Positions 8,166 to 16,320 of a stretch of 64,000 bases of DNA are shown piece by piece. The position numbers and the translations under genes are program-made. Numbering within the stretch: the first letter of the stretch is position 1; each line of letters begins with the position of its first letter. The notes under the pieces are model-generated. The model made no database searches. It worked only from the letters and a program-made list of their open reading frames with translations, and had not been told where the DNA came from. This DNA comes from Leptospiraceae bacterium (GTDB lineage: Bacteria; Spirochaetota; Leptospiria; Leptospirales; Leptospiraceae), in contig JACKPA010000011.1 of NCBI GenBank assembly GCA_024233865.1, positions 176,992 through 240,991 of the forward strand. Reading direction: 5' to 3'.

Positions 8166-8465
8166 TTAAAGTATTTCGAACGAATTTTGTAACCTAATTC
8201 ACCATTGGTTTTGGCATCAAAAAATTCTCGAATTTTATGCAACCGATATTCTATAGCCTTTTCTGTTTTATCTAAAGCTCTTGCGATCTCTTTGAGGTTT
8301 TATTGTTTGTATGTAGTCAATCACTTGACCTCCCTTCGTAAAGTGAGCGTCGATTAAAAGCATAGGATAAGACTTCAGTATCGTCCGCAACCCCTCGATA
8401 ACAACAGAATGATCGTCAACGATTAGCAATTTCTTTGGTTCGATGAATTTTCTCCATAGGATCAA
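8166..8465 (-). pseudogene. NarL/LuxR-type response regulator remnant
   Basis: The N-terminal part reads as a receiver domain (KLLIVDDHSVVIEGLRTIL; the two Asp of the acidic pocket present) up to DYIQTIKP. The frame then breaks near 8290-8300. In another frame the C-terminal end of a LuxR-like helix-turn-helix domain follows (LKEIARALDKTEKAIEYRL, then IRSKYF and stop at 8166). The phosphorylated Asp and most of the receiver are deleted. It lies convergent with the broken 7TMR-DISM kinase and may be the wreck of its partner. Confidence 0.7.
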
Positions 8466-8662
8466 CTTTTATACAATCCCTGGTATTAATCAAGAAAATT
8501 ATTGTAAAAAGAGAGTATTAATTCAATATTCTAATTTCGCTATAAAATCTTTGTTGTAAATTGGGAGAAAATCGCTCCAATGGTTTTGCCAAATGGATTT
8601 GTAAAAGTTCCATCTTTCCATGGTAGAATAGAATATCGTTTGATTTTTTATATAGGAAAGTC

Positions 8663-8838
8663 CGTTTTTCCGGTTAAAGCCAATCCCCAAAAATCCTCTG
8701 TATTTAACCGCTAGACAAAAATCTGGAACAAAAAATACAGTACTTAGTAGAAATTCAGAATACAACGATCTCAAAACTTATCAAATCTATATTGGTGAAC
8801 TCCAAGCCTTGGTGAAAAAAGGAATCTTACACAACTAG
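8663..8838 (+). pseudogene. Possible gene remnant, unrecognised
   Basis: An open frame without a start codon reads protein-like at its end (EYNDLKTYQIYIGELQALVK, then KGILHN and a stop at 8836-8838). It is preceded by a TAG at about 8660. I do not recognise the family. The opposite strand also has an 83-codon frame here (8523-8774), which looks less like a real protein. From 8839 to 9086 I see no gene. Confidence 0.25.
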
Positions 8839-9086
8839 TATTCTTCTACAATTTTGGTCACAAAAGAAAACTACACCATAACCCGTTACAATTCAGTGCC
8901 TTAAGACCTGTTTTGATCATTGCAGGTGAAAAAGCACACACCTCAATTATTTTTCTATCTTTATATTTTTAGTTTACCAAAAACTCTATCATTTTTGAAT
9001 ACACCAAAATAAGTCTGTGTTTTTTGTAGAAACTGAGCATAACACAAGAAGAAGAGGACAAAAACTAAACAAGAGGAATTCTTTAT

Positions 9087-10565
9087 ATGACAAAATATAT
9101 TATTATATACGTAAATTTATTACTTTTAGCATTAGTAAGTCCAATTCATTCAACCTATACACCTTATGACATGCTGTTTTTGGACTACCAAAGTATTACC
9201 GGATTATATGGAAGTCGTTCGTCAGGATTAGGTGGAGCTTTTACTGCAGTAGCTGATGATCCTTCCGGTGCCTACTATAATCCTGCTGGTCTTATCTTTA
9301 GCCCTAATGATTCTTTAAGTATTTCCGGTAATGCATACCGACTTTTAACCATGTACTACCAAGACGTAGAGGGTCCGGGAAGATCGTATTTAAGGAAGTC
9401 TGAAGACTTTTTTCCAAACTTTATCGGAGCAACAAGATAGCTTTCCCAAAAAGTTTCTTTTAGTTTATCTTATGTAAATACAAAACGAAGAGATACTAAC
9501 TCGACTGTATGGGTAACCAACCCCGTATACCGCCCTGATTTGGAAAGAATCAGTAGCACAGTATCAGAGTATTCGAATGAATTTATGGTTGGCCCCTCTT
9601 TGTCTTACAAAATCAAGGATAACCTGAGTATAGGTGCATCCTTATATTACTTGAGACACTTTACAAAAAATGCGGTCACTGATACATACAACTTTACGGA
9701 TAAAACTTGGGAAGAATACATTATCAATGAGCAGAAAAAAGTATCAGGATACAATCCCGTAGTCGGTTTGATGTATATGCCTACGGAAAAACTATCTTTA
9801 GGAGTCTCCATTCAAAAAAAATACGTGGTTGGAGGAACTAGGAATAACAACTTACTTGACTTAACTAGCTCAACTTTAAGTAGCGATGATGCATACTACG
9901 TTTATGGTTCACCCCATTCCTTAAATGGCGTATACCAAAACAAACTATCATACCTCACACCATTAACCGCTACAATTCCACAGACTTCCGAGCTTAGAAT
10001 GGGAATTGCCTACTTTTTATCCCACAAGGTATTGTTCTCTTTTGATTACATCAAGATAAGCGGATATTCCAAAAAAAAGAATCAATATGAATTTATCACT
10101 TATGAAGACATTCCACAGTTCATCTATTATGGAAACAAAGAATACGAAACCTATCGAAAACCAACCGAAAACTTTGCGGTTGGTACGGAGTTGGATATTT
10201 TACCTTTCTTGACGCTTCGTATGGGCTTTTTTACAAATTTTTCCAGCAATCAAAAAAGAGGTTGGATTGAATCAATGGTAGAAACCGTTGTTAGGCAAGA
10301 AATAATTCCTTTGGGAATAGCAGAAGATAAAAATTTATCCGTATTGTATTTTCCAACAAAATTAATTCGACCTTATTATGCAGATTATTCTAGCCCAAAA
10401 GGCTATACTCTGGGAATTTCATTTACCGGTACTGCGGCTGTTTTTACCTTTACACATATCAGAGAAATTGGAAATGATATGACCTTTTATTATCCGACAA
10501 ATCCACCAGTAAACCTTTATTATAAAAATCAAGTTTATAATATTTCCATAACAACACGGAATTAG
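9087..10565 (+). pseudogene. OmpP1/FadL-like outer-membrane protein with one in-frame amber stop
   Basis: The protein opens with a hydrophobic signal segment and then GSRSSGLGGAFTAVADDPSG followed by AYYNPAGL, the hallmark N-terminus of the OmpP1/FadL/TodX beta-barrel transporters for hydrophobic compounds. The frame is interrupted by a single TAG at 9438-9440 and continues in the same frame to 10565 with alternating beta-strand-like segments (SLSYKIKDNLSIGASLYYL, FLTLRMGFFTNFSS, YTLGISFTGTAAVFTFTHI). Total length of about 492 codons fits the family. Only one codon separates this from an intact gene, so the loss is recent, or the stop is read through. No frame change is needed. An alternative call is two fragments. 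Confidence 0.75.
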
Positions 10566-10619
10566 AGCACTTCGGCTAATACAATAATTATTACCTGTTA
10601 AAACAATAAAAGTTCCACG

Positions 10620-10778
10620 CTAAGGTTATGGATAGGAATCGATAGTTTTTCCAATAATTCTGACGGAGCAACTGTCTCAGATAGTGCAACAGGACATGTG
10701 GCAAAAAAATGACTCAAGTGCAAGCGATTTTGATTCGGCATTGAGCACATGTAATAATGCTACAACTGGAGGAACTTA
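10620..10778 (+). pseudogene. Remnant of a DUF1566 (Lcl) domain gene
   Basis: In one frame the DNA reads SDGATVSDSATG, then after a small frame change MWQKNDSSASDFDSALSTC and a stop at 10776. This matches the family signature D.GTV.DS.TGLMWQK....F..AL..C of DUF1566 proteins. Nothing of the N-terminus or the C-terminal half is left. Apart from this remnant, the 10566-10923 gap contains no gene that I can see. Confidence 0.55.
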
Positions 10779-10923
10779 GAGTATTTTGCTAAATAGCAAA
10801 TTTATGATCAAATAGTTGGCACATTATTTATTCAAGAATATTTTTAAATAGTGGAAAGTTTGTTCTCACGCTTATCCCTGGTGAAGGTTAGCTAGTGTTG
10901 AAGGGAATGCCTTATAATGTGTC

Positions 10924-11235
10924 CTATGAGACTATATAACAGTCTATAGTTTTATGGATATGATAGAAGTCTGTATTGAGAATGTAAGAAAGGTTTGATG
11001 ACCAACTAAAGAGCTTTTTTCTATTGCAGGACAAACAAAGCCTTGACTTACAGGTAAATGGAACTACAAGAGTAGTTCCGAATTCCAAGCAAGTATATTT
11101 TTGAAAACCGTTTTGAAAATTTCCACAGTTTAAGAGTTTTTGGACTTTTTCAATCTTACCAGGGTGAATTTGACCGTAGATAGAAAGATAGTTTTTCGTT
11201 GTAATCATCTTAATTACGAAAATCACTCTAATCAT
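10924..11235 (-). pseudogene. IS91-family transposase, N-terminal fragment
   Basis: The protein has the zinc-binding N-terminal domain of IS91-type (Y2 rolling-circle) transposases: LLNCGNFQNGFQKYTCLE with an aligned C..C pair (one Cys of the second pair is Phe-Gly here, EFGTT for ECGTT), then FTCKSRLCLSCNRKKLFSWS. It runs out at 103 residues, before the catalytic tyrosines, and I find no continuation in 10560-10920. It lies just upstream of the repeat-flanked nuclease gene, and IS91-type elements are known to mobilise neighbours by one-ended transposition. A role here is inference. Confidence 0.72.
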
Positions 11236-11245
11236 AGTATATATC

Positions 11246-11327
11246 CATGAAAAACAGAAAAACCAATCTGAAAATTACTTGAATATAATTCTTATCTTCA
11301 AACCATGGGAACATCAATTCTGTAAAA
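11246..11327 (+). repeat. 82-bp direct repeat, copy 1, upstream of nuclease gene
   Basis: CATGAAAAACAG, then ACCAATCTGAAAATTACTTG and about 50 more bases, recur at 11945-12026 with an offset of 699. Roughly 70 of 82 bases agree and there is no length change. The pair brackets exactly one gene. Confidence 0.85.
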
Positions 11328-11338
11328 AAATCAAAAAA

Positions 11339-11938
11339 ATGTCTTACAATAAATTCACCTTAGAAAAGGTAGTAGAACAATTCAAAGTCGATACGCTGTC
11401 GTGGAGTGATTGCTTAACAGGCGTAAAAGAATTGCAGCCAAGTGCTATGCTCAAACAATTTTTGGAACAAAATCATGAATGGGCTTTGGCACAACTTACG
11501 GAGAAAGCACGATCCGAATTGCTTGTGATGCCCATACTTGCTGACATTCGTAACCAAGCAAATAAACAAATAACAATATTTTCGGGTAAAACATTTGATG
11601 TTGATTCTAAATTAGGACTAAAAGGTCAATGCGATTTTATTGTTAGTAAAAGTTCTGATATATTTGTTCTACGTGCACCAATTGCCGCAATAGTAGAGGC
11701 GAAAAAGGGAGCAATCGAAATAGCTTGGGGACAATGTGCCGCTGAAATGATTGCCTCACGTATTTTTAACGAAAAACATGATGTAAAAATTCCGTTTATT
11801 TATGGCGTAGTGACTTCAGGTGACTATTGGCAATTTCTTAAATTAGACCAAAACACACTTTATATTCAGCCCGAACCTTTACACTACGATAAATTGGAAT
11901 TGATAATGGGTTTTTTATATAAAGTTTTTACCGAATAA
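11339..11938 (+). CDS. PD-(D/E)XK-like putative nuclease in a repeat-flanked cassette
   Basis: A 199-residue protein. The start at 11339 (MSYNKFTLEKVV) is preferred; an upstream in-frame ATG at 11279 lies inside the direct repeat and is unlikely. A restriction-endonuclease-like core is visible: LKGQCDFIVSKSSD supplies the Asp and IAAIVEAKKG the Glu-x-Lys, followed by IEIAWGQCAAEMIASRIFN, a helix bearing a Gln, and a C-terminal YGVVTSGDYWQFLKL. Proteins of this shape occur scattered in cyanobacteria and Bacteroidetes without assigned function. No partner methylase or helicase is adjacent. DNA cleavage is inferred from the fold only. The gene is bracketed by 82-bp direct repeats. Confidence 0.6.
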   Translation: MSYNKFTLEKVVEQFKVDTLSWSDCLTGVKELQPSAMLKQFLEQNHEWALAQLTEKARSELLVMPILADIRNQANKQITIFSGKTFDVDSKLGLKGQCDFIVSKSSDIFVLRAPIAAIVEAKKGAIEIAWGQCAAEMIASRIFNEKHDVKIPFIYGVVTSGDYWQFLKLDQNTLYIQPEPLHYDKLELIMGFLYKVFTE

Positions 11939-11944
11939 TATAAT

Positions 11945-12026
11945 CATGAAAAACAGTTGAACCAATCTGAAAATTACTTGAATATAATTCTTATCTTCAA
12001 ACCATTGAATTATCAATTTTGTAAAA
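11945..12026 (+). repeat. 82-bp direct repeat, copy 2, downstream of nuclease gene
   Basis: Second copy of the repeat at 11246-11327. A 62-codon frame starting inside it (11957-12145) is probably a by-product of the repeat. Confidence 0.85.
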
Positions 12027-12625
12027 GAAAAGTTAATAAGTGGAATTCGTATGGTTTGGATGCCTTAACTGCATGCACTCTCCCATTGCTTCCTGCAAAA
12101 GTGCGTCAAAATCTAAAATCAACTAGAGAAGTAGTTTGTGTGTGAATGGCTTAGAAAAAGAAAGCGTTTTGTAGTCTTGGCTAAGCCTCAGAGGTTTTTT
12201 TACGCTTTTTAGATAATGAATGGCTTCTTCAAAGGTATCAGAATAAAGAAGCCAGTTTGACAATCTAACAGAATTAAACATCAATTGGTATCTAGGAATT
12301 TACTCAAAGTAAAAAAAATTAATGTCTACCCAAAAATTCTTATGCCTTTGAAAAAGCAACACGGCACTTCTGATAATATTGTTTATGTCAAAATTCCATG
12401 GGTAAATTATTAATGGGACTTAAATTTAGTGGGAAGCCACCAGTGGCGATCTACGAGCCGCCAAAACTGTCCACAAATGGGGATAGTATGGCAATGGGTC
12501 AAGGAACACCACGTTCCAGAACGGAAAAACCTATTCCGGATTGAAAAAATACAGTGATTTGCAGTGGAAAAAATTTAACGGGCTTTTTATCATGTTTAAC
12601 GGTTTTTCAAAAAGTATCTTTATAA
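12027..12625. other. About 600 bp without a recognisable gene
   Basis: Between the second 82-bp repeat and the kinase gene I find no convincing coding sequence. A GCTTAG...CTAAGC inverted pair followed by a T-run (about 12150-12200, GGCTTAG ... GGCTAAGCC ... GGTTTTTTT) could be a terminator for the plus strand. The remainder has no repeat shared with other parts of the window. Confidence 0.4.
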
Positions 12626-13246
12626 TTAATGTTCATTTTCAGAATAGGTTTTCCAACAGAATTCTAATTCATCTCGATACATTTTAGCTGTTTCATAATC
12701 TGGAAATTCCTTCACTATCTGATCAGAAATTAATTTTTTTTCAACCTTACCTGTGAAAGGATTTTTAGAATATTCTGTTCTTGAATCATATTCAATTGTT
12801 AGTAGATTTATCTTTCCTAAATCTCTATATTCATTAAGTTTTATTGCCTTTATTCTCGAAAGGTCTACCGTTATATTTGCTACTGTAACTATTTTATCCA
12901 TTAAATATTTATGTTTGATATTCTTGATTAACCGAATACTTGCATCCACATCCTCACCTAGCACCAACCTATGATAAGAGTATGTAGAGAAAATATATCT
13001 ATCAATAACAATGCCATTTTCAGAAATCAGTTTCTTAATTTCTATACTTCTCAATTGATTACACAAAGAAAAGAAGTTAAAAGTAACTAAAGGAGACTTA
13101 GTTTTACTCATTTCGGGTAAAAGCGGATTTAACAATTCTGGAACAGAACTCATGTATTTATAACCTAAACTTTCTGTGACCATATTTGCTAGAGTTGTTT
13201 TACCCGAACCATCAACACCTTCAAAAGAAATAAATAAATTACTCAT
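12626..13246 (-). CDS. Thymidylate-kinase-like nucleotide kinase of the viperin operon
   Basis: A 206-residue P-loop nucleotide kinase. The Walker A motif FEGVDGSGKTT is at residues 8-18, and IVIDRYIFSTYSYH corresponds to the DR(Y/F) substrate-binding motif of thymidylate kinases. The C-terminal half diverges from housekeeping Tmk and has no clear LID arginine cluster. Its ATG overlaps the stop of the upstream viperin gene by 4 bp (ATGA), so the two are translationally coupled. Nucleotide kinases of this type are repeatedly found beside prokaryotic viperins, where they are thought to raise the supply of nucleoside triphosphate substrate or phosphorylate the modified product. The substrate is not determinable here. 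Confidence 0.8.
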   Translation of the reverse strand: MSNLFISFEGVDGSGKTTLANMVTESLGYKYMSSVPELLNPLLPEMSKTKSPLVTFNFFSLCNQLRSIEIKKLISENGIVIDRYIFSTYSYHRLVLGEDVDASIRLIKNIKHKYLMDKIVTVANITVDLSRIKAIKLNEYRDLGKINLLTIEYDSRTEYSKNPFTGKVEKKLISDQIVKEFPDYETAKMYRDELEFCWKTYSENEH

Positions 13247-14124
13247 ATTGCCCTCTTTAAAGAAATTTTATTATTAGTATTATACAAACCACCTCTGTTT
13301 AAAAATTTTTGATATTTAAAAGAAATTTGGTTTAGAGCGGTATGAATACCCACTTGTATAATTGGATCGCTAATGGTATATTTACCAAAAGAATTTTGAT
13401 AAAACCTTCCACTCGGATTGATCATTAAGTATGAATCTGTCATCATACTATTATTTTCTGCTACTATTGATACACCTTTGTTTTGCAAGTGTAAATGACG
13501 ATTTATAAAGGACTGAAATTCGAAGGGAGTTATAGAAAGTTTTTCTGAACAATCATCATTTTCACCTTGAATATGCAGCATTTGAAAAATTTTCCAACGC
13601 TGAACTCCCGTTTTTAGAACAAAATCACTCATATTTTCCCTAAAATTTATACTTGTAATAACTGAATTTAATTTTTTATATATTTTGTAATGGGAATTTT
13701 CATTGAAAGTATCGATCAACTCAAACGCTTTCAATACACTCTGAGTTGGATTTTTCTTACCTCGTCCAAGTTCAATTAAAGAGGAATCTTTTGCACTATC
13801 ACAACTTATTCCGATAATATCAACAAACTTTCCATATTCATCTAGCCATTCTGAAGTAATTTTTGAACCGTTACTAATGATAGATGTTGTAAGTTTTAAA
13901 CTCTTTGCATAGGATAGTAGTAAGCCTAAGCCCTTATAAAGAAAAGGTTCTCCACCAGCAAAATTTATTTTTGAAAAGCCAACTTGAGCAATTTGTAAAA
14001 CAATTTGTTGTGAGTCTATGGTATTCATTTCACTAAAATTTTTAAATTTGGCATAACAATACTTACATTTATAGTTGCATCTTTTAGTTAAGTGAAAATT
14101 AACTGTAATATGATTTCTTTTCAT
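13243..14124 (-). CDS. Prokaryotic viperin (pVip), antiviral radical SAM enzyme
   Basis: A 293-residue radical SAM protein matching viperins along its whole length. The cluster motif CNYKCKYC (Cys 16, 20, 23) binds the 4Fe-4S cluster. It is followed by INFAGGEPFL, SIISNGSKI, GISCDS, GRGKK, KLNSVI, RWKIFQMLHIQGEN, then MTDSYLMINPSGRF and FLNRGG, in the order and spacing of human viperin. Viperins dehydrate CTP, or GTP/UTP in some bacteria, to 3'-deoxy-3',4'-didehydro nucleotides that terminate RNA chains. Which nucleotide this one uses cannot be read. The start at 14124 (MKRNHITVNF) is chosen for its AGAAGAGG site and family fit; an ATG at 14181 is in frame. It is coupled to the kinase gene. 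Confidence 0.92.
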   Translation of the reverse strand: MKRNHITVNFHLTKRCNYKCKYCYAKFKNFSEMNTIDSQQIVLQIAQVGFSKINFAGGEPFLYKGLGLLLSYAKSLKLTTSIISNGSKITSEWLDEYGKFVDIIGISCDSAKDSSLIELGRGKKNPTQSVLKAFELIDTFNENSHYKIYKKLNSVITSINFRENMSDFVLKTGVQRWKIFQMLHIQGENDDCSEKLSITPFEFQSFINRHLHLQNKGVSIVAENNSMMTDSYLMINPSGRFYQNSFGKYTISDPIIQVGIHTALNQISFKYQKFLNRGGLYNTNNKISLKRAI

Positions 14125-14216
14125 TTTTCCTCTTCTATCTGAAAACTCAGATATTTGAATTGATGTGTTATAGCCAATCATATCTTAAAAAGAAAACCCT
14201 TTCAAGGACGCAAACA

Positions 14217-14275
14217 TCCGAATAAACCTAAAACAGAAACTTTTTTAATTTTTATTGAAATTTTTCTACGATTTT
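14217..14275. repeat. 59-bp direct repeat flanking Septu, copy A (copy of the WYL gene 3' end)
   Basis: TCCGAATAA then CCTAAAACAGAAACTTTTTT and the following bases match 16262-16320 with two mismatches in 59. On the minus strand the sequence corresponds to the last codons and stop (14228-14230) of the WYL regulator, although a TAA has arisen in this copy. It lies 36 bp upstream of the in-frame ATG of the viperin gene at 14181. Confidence 0.88.
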
Positions 14276-14331
14276 TTAAGGTGAAGTAAAATTTTTCTTT
14301 GTCCAAAATTGAGTTTACCAAATTTTGTTAT

Positions 14332-15672
14332 ATGATAATGAAAATAAAAAAATTATCTTTAGAAAATGTTGGAGTTTTTGACTCTCTTGAAATAGATTTC
14401 CCTGCCAAAAAAGATTTTGATAAAGCCGAAATCCATATTTTAACTGGCCCGAATGGTTCCGGAAAAAGTACAATTCTCTATGCTCTAGCAGCGGGTTTTG
14501 GTAAACACGAGTTCATTGAAAAAAGATTTAGATTAAGGAAAGAAAGACCTTTTTTAAAAATTTTATATGAAAATGAACAATCTCTTTGGCTCTTTTATAG
14601 AGATTTTAAAAAAAATTCCTATATGTTAGGAGTTGGAAATTCGTTATTGTCTGAAAAATACAAACCAATATTTCTAGGTGACTTGAATTTTGAATTTGAT
14701 TCTGATTCTTTTTTAGAATATTTTCAAAAGACAACTTCTTACCAAATAAGTAAAAACATTGAATTTGAAATTATTGCTCTTTCGTATTCTGGAAATAGAA
14801 CTTTCGATTCTCATCAAATTGTATCTATTCAGGAGAAATCTTACAATCCATTTTCTACGGCATTAAATTTCGCGAGCTCAATAAAAAGTGAAAACATTAT
14901 CCAATGGGTTGCAAATAATAAATCCAAGCAAGCCATTGCCCTTATGGAAGGACAAGAACAAAAAGCAAATAAATACAAAAACGCAATAGAAAAAATAGAA
15001 AATCTTGTTAGTGAGATTACTGATTGGAATATTAGATTTATTTTTGAAACTGAACCGCTAGGTATTTTATTGGAAGTTAATGAACATTTACTAGATATAG
15101 ATGTGTTACCGGAAGGCTTAAAGTCGATATTAAGTTGGATTACAGACCTCTTAATGAAAATGGATCAGGTTCGTTGGATAGACAATAGGGATGTTTTTGA
15201 TAGAAATATTGTTCTGTTTCTAGATGAAATTGAAGTTCATCTTCACCCGGAATGGCAGAGAAAAATCCTTCCTATTATTCAGAAATATTTTAAAAATGCT
15301 CAAGTTTTTATTGCAACTCATTCTCCTTTTGTGGTTGGCTCTGTGAAGGGAGCTTATGTACATTCTTTTGAATTTGATAATAAGAGTGTCAAATATCTTG
15401 GTGTGAAAGATTCTCAAGCTGGAAGTAGCGTCAATCTTATTTTAGATGAGATATTTGATATAGAATCAGAATTTGATATAGAGACAGAAAAAGATTTAAA
15501 CCAATTTAGGAATTTTAGAACCGAAATACTTTCCGGTAAGGTTATAGACGAAAACGAATGGAAGCAATTAATTCAAAAGTTAAAAAGTAGGAGTTATGAA
15601 CTAAAGGATATTATTCAATTTGAATTATTGCAAATCAAAAAAAGAACATCAGTGGATTACACAAATGTATAA
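14332..15672 (+). CDS. ptuA: Septu-type ATPase PtuA
   Basis: A 446-residue SMC/ABC-like AAA ATPase. The Walker A motif GPNGSGKST is at residues 39-47 right after the N-terminal MKIKKLSLENVGVFDSL. A coiled-coil-like middle separates it from the Walker B region IVLFLDEIEVHLHPEWQ and the ATHSPFVVGS switch His, typical of OLD/RecF-like ATPases. With the HNH protein encoded directly downstream (8-bp overlap) this is the composition of Septu (PtuA-PtuB). In that system PtuA assembles into a complex that controls the nuclease in response to phage or nucleotide levels. ATG codons at 14332 and 14338 and a TTG at 14299 are possible starts; 14338 would begin with the family-typical MKIKK. No reverse transcriptase is nearby, so this is not a retron. 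Confidence 0.83.
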   Translation: MIMKIKKLSLENVGVFDSLEIDFPAKKDFDKAEIHILTGPNGSGKSTILYALAAGFGKHEFIEKRFRLRKERPFLKILYENEQSLWLFYRDFKKNSYMLGVGNSLLSEKYKPIFLGDLNFEFDSDSFLEYFQKTTSYQISKNIEFEIIALSYSGNRTFDSHQIVSIQEKSYNPFSTALNFASSIKSENIIQWVANNKSKQAIALMEGQEQKANKYKNAIEKIENLVSEITDWNIRFIFETEPLGILLEVNEHLLDIDVLPEGLKSILSWITDLLMKMDQVRWIDNRDVFDRNIVLFLDEIEVHLHPEWQRKILPIIQKYFKNAQVFIATHSPFVVGSVKGAYVHSFEFDNKSVKYLGVKDSQAGSSVNLILDEIFDIESEFDIETEKDLNQFRNFRTEILSGKVIDENEWKQLIQKLKSRSYELKDIIQFELLQIKKRTSVDYTNV

Positions 15673-16243
15673 ACTCAAGCGAGCAAAAAAACCAGATATC
15701 CTACAAGAAAAGTCTAAGGAATGGACTGAGCATCTAATTGAAAAGAGAAAAACGGAGCCTTTTTATTTTTACTGGCATATACACGAAGGCAAACCTTTAA
15801 ACCATATTATACAAGAACCTCTTTTAGAAATGACAAGAAGTCATTGTGCTTTCTGTGACGGTTTTTTTGAACAATCTCCCGTAACAATTGAGCACTTTAA
15901 ACCAAAATCTATATTTCCGGAATTAGCCTATGAATGGAATAACTTATTTCCTTGTTGCTACACTTGCCAGCAAAAAAGTGATGATTATAAAGACCTATTA
16001 TTAAAACCTGATGAATTAGAATATGAATATGAAAAATATTTTTACAATGATTATGTAACAGGTGAAATAGTACCAAATCCAAAAGCATTAGTAAAGGATA
16101 TGGCGAGAGCAGAGTACACCATAAAAGTTTATAATTTAATTGCAGAAGGTAGAAACCAAGGAAGAAAACGATATAAAAAGCATTTTGACCGAGATATAAA
16201 ACCAGATATAGATGACTACCCTTATCGTTACTTTATGAAATAA
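15665..16243 (+). CDS. ptuB: Septu-type HNH nuclease PtuB
   Basis: A 192-residue HNH endonuclease of the TIGR02646/PtuB type. Conserved features are SHCAFCDGFF (first CxxC), VTIEHFKPKS (the His of HNH), YEWNNLFPCCYTCQQKS (Asn and second CxxC pair), then a helical C-terminal part. The start at 15665 (MYKLKRAKKP) lies inside the end of ptuA, overlapping by 8 bp, which implies coupled translation. In Septu systems PtuB degrades nucleic acid when released or activated by PtuA. The gene ends just before the 59-bp direct repeat. Confidence 0.85.
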   Translation: MYKLKRAKKPDILQEKSKEWTEHLIEKRKTEPFYFYWHIHEGKPLNHIIQEPLLEMTRSHCAFCDGFFEQSPVTIEHFKPKSIFPELAYEWNNLFPCCYTCQQKSDDYKDLLLKPDELEYEYEKYFYNDYVTGEIVPNPKALVKDMARAEYTIKVYNLIAEGRNQGRKRYKKHFDRDIKPDIDDYPYRYFMK

Positions 16244-16261
16244 TTTTTTCTTAAAGAAACG

Positions 16262-16320
16262 TCCGAATAAGCCTAAAACAGAAACTTTTTTAATTTTTTT
16301 TGAAATTTTTCTACGATTTT
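16262..16320. repeat. 59-bp direct repeat flanking Septu, copy B (inside WYL gene end)
   Basis: Second copy, offset 2045 from copy A. Here the sequence is the actual 3' end of the WYL regulator's open frame (stop at 16273-16275 on the minus strand), which identifies this copy as the original and the other as its duplicate. Confidence 0.85.

Noticed and set aside
8077..8169. 30-codon plus-strand frame (starting MDTNNVPIHP)
   Set aside because: Too short, no visible ribosome binding site, and lies in decayed DNA next to the regulator relic. It could be a fragment, but nothing supports a call.
8523..8774. 83-codon minus-strand frame in the decayed region
   Set aside because: It has no recognisable motif, an odd composition and no ribosome binding site. 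The opposite strand has the more protein-like frame, itself only a relic.
11246..12026. Integron cassette with attC sites
   Set aside because: The 82-bp repeats lack the paired inverted core sites of attC, and no integrase gene is in the window.
11957..12145. 62-codon frame starting in the second 82-bp repeat
   Set aside because: Its first third is the repeat itself, shared with the non-coding leader of the nuclease gene. The rest shows no motif.
14332..16243. Retron with PtuAB-type effectors
   Set aside because: No reverse transcriptase gene and no msr/msd-like inverted structure is seen between 12 and 18 kb, so plain Septu is the simpler call.
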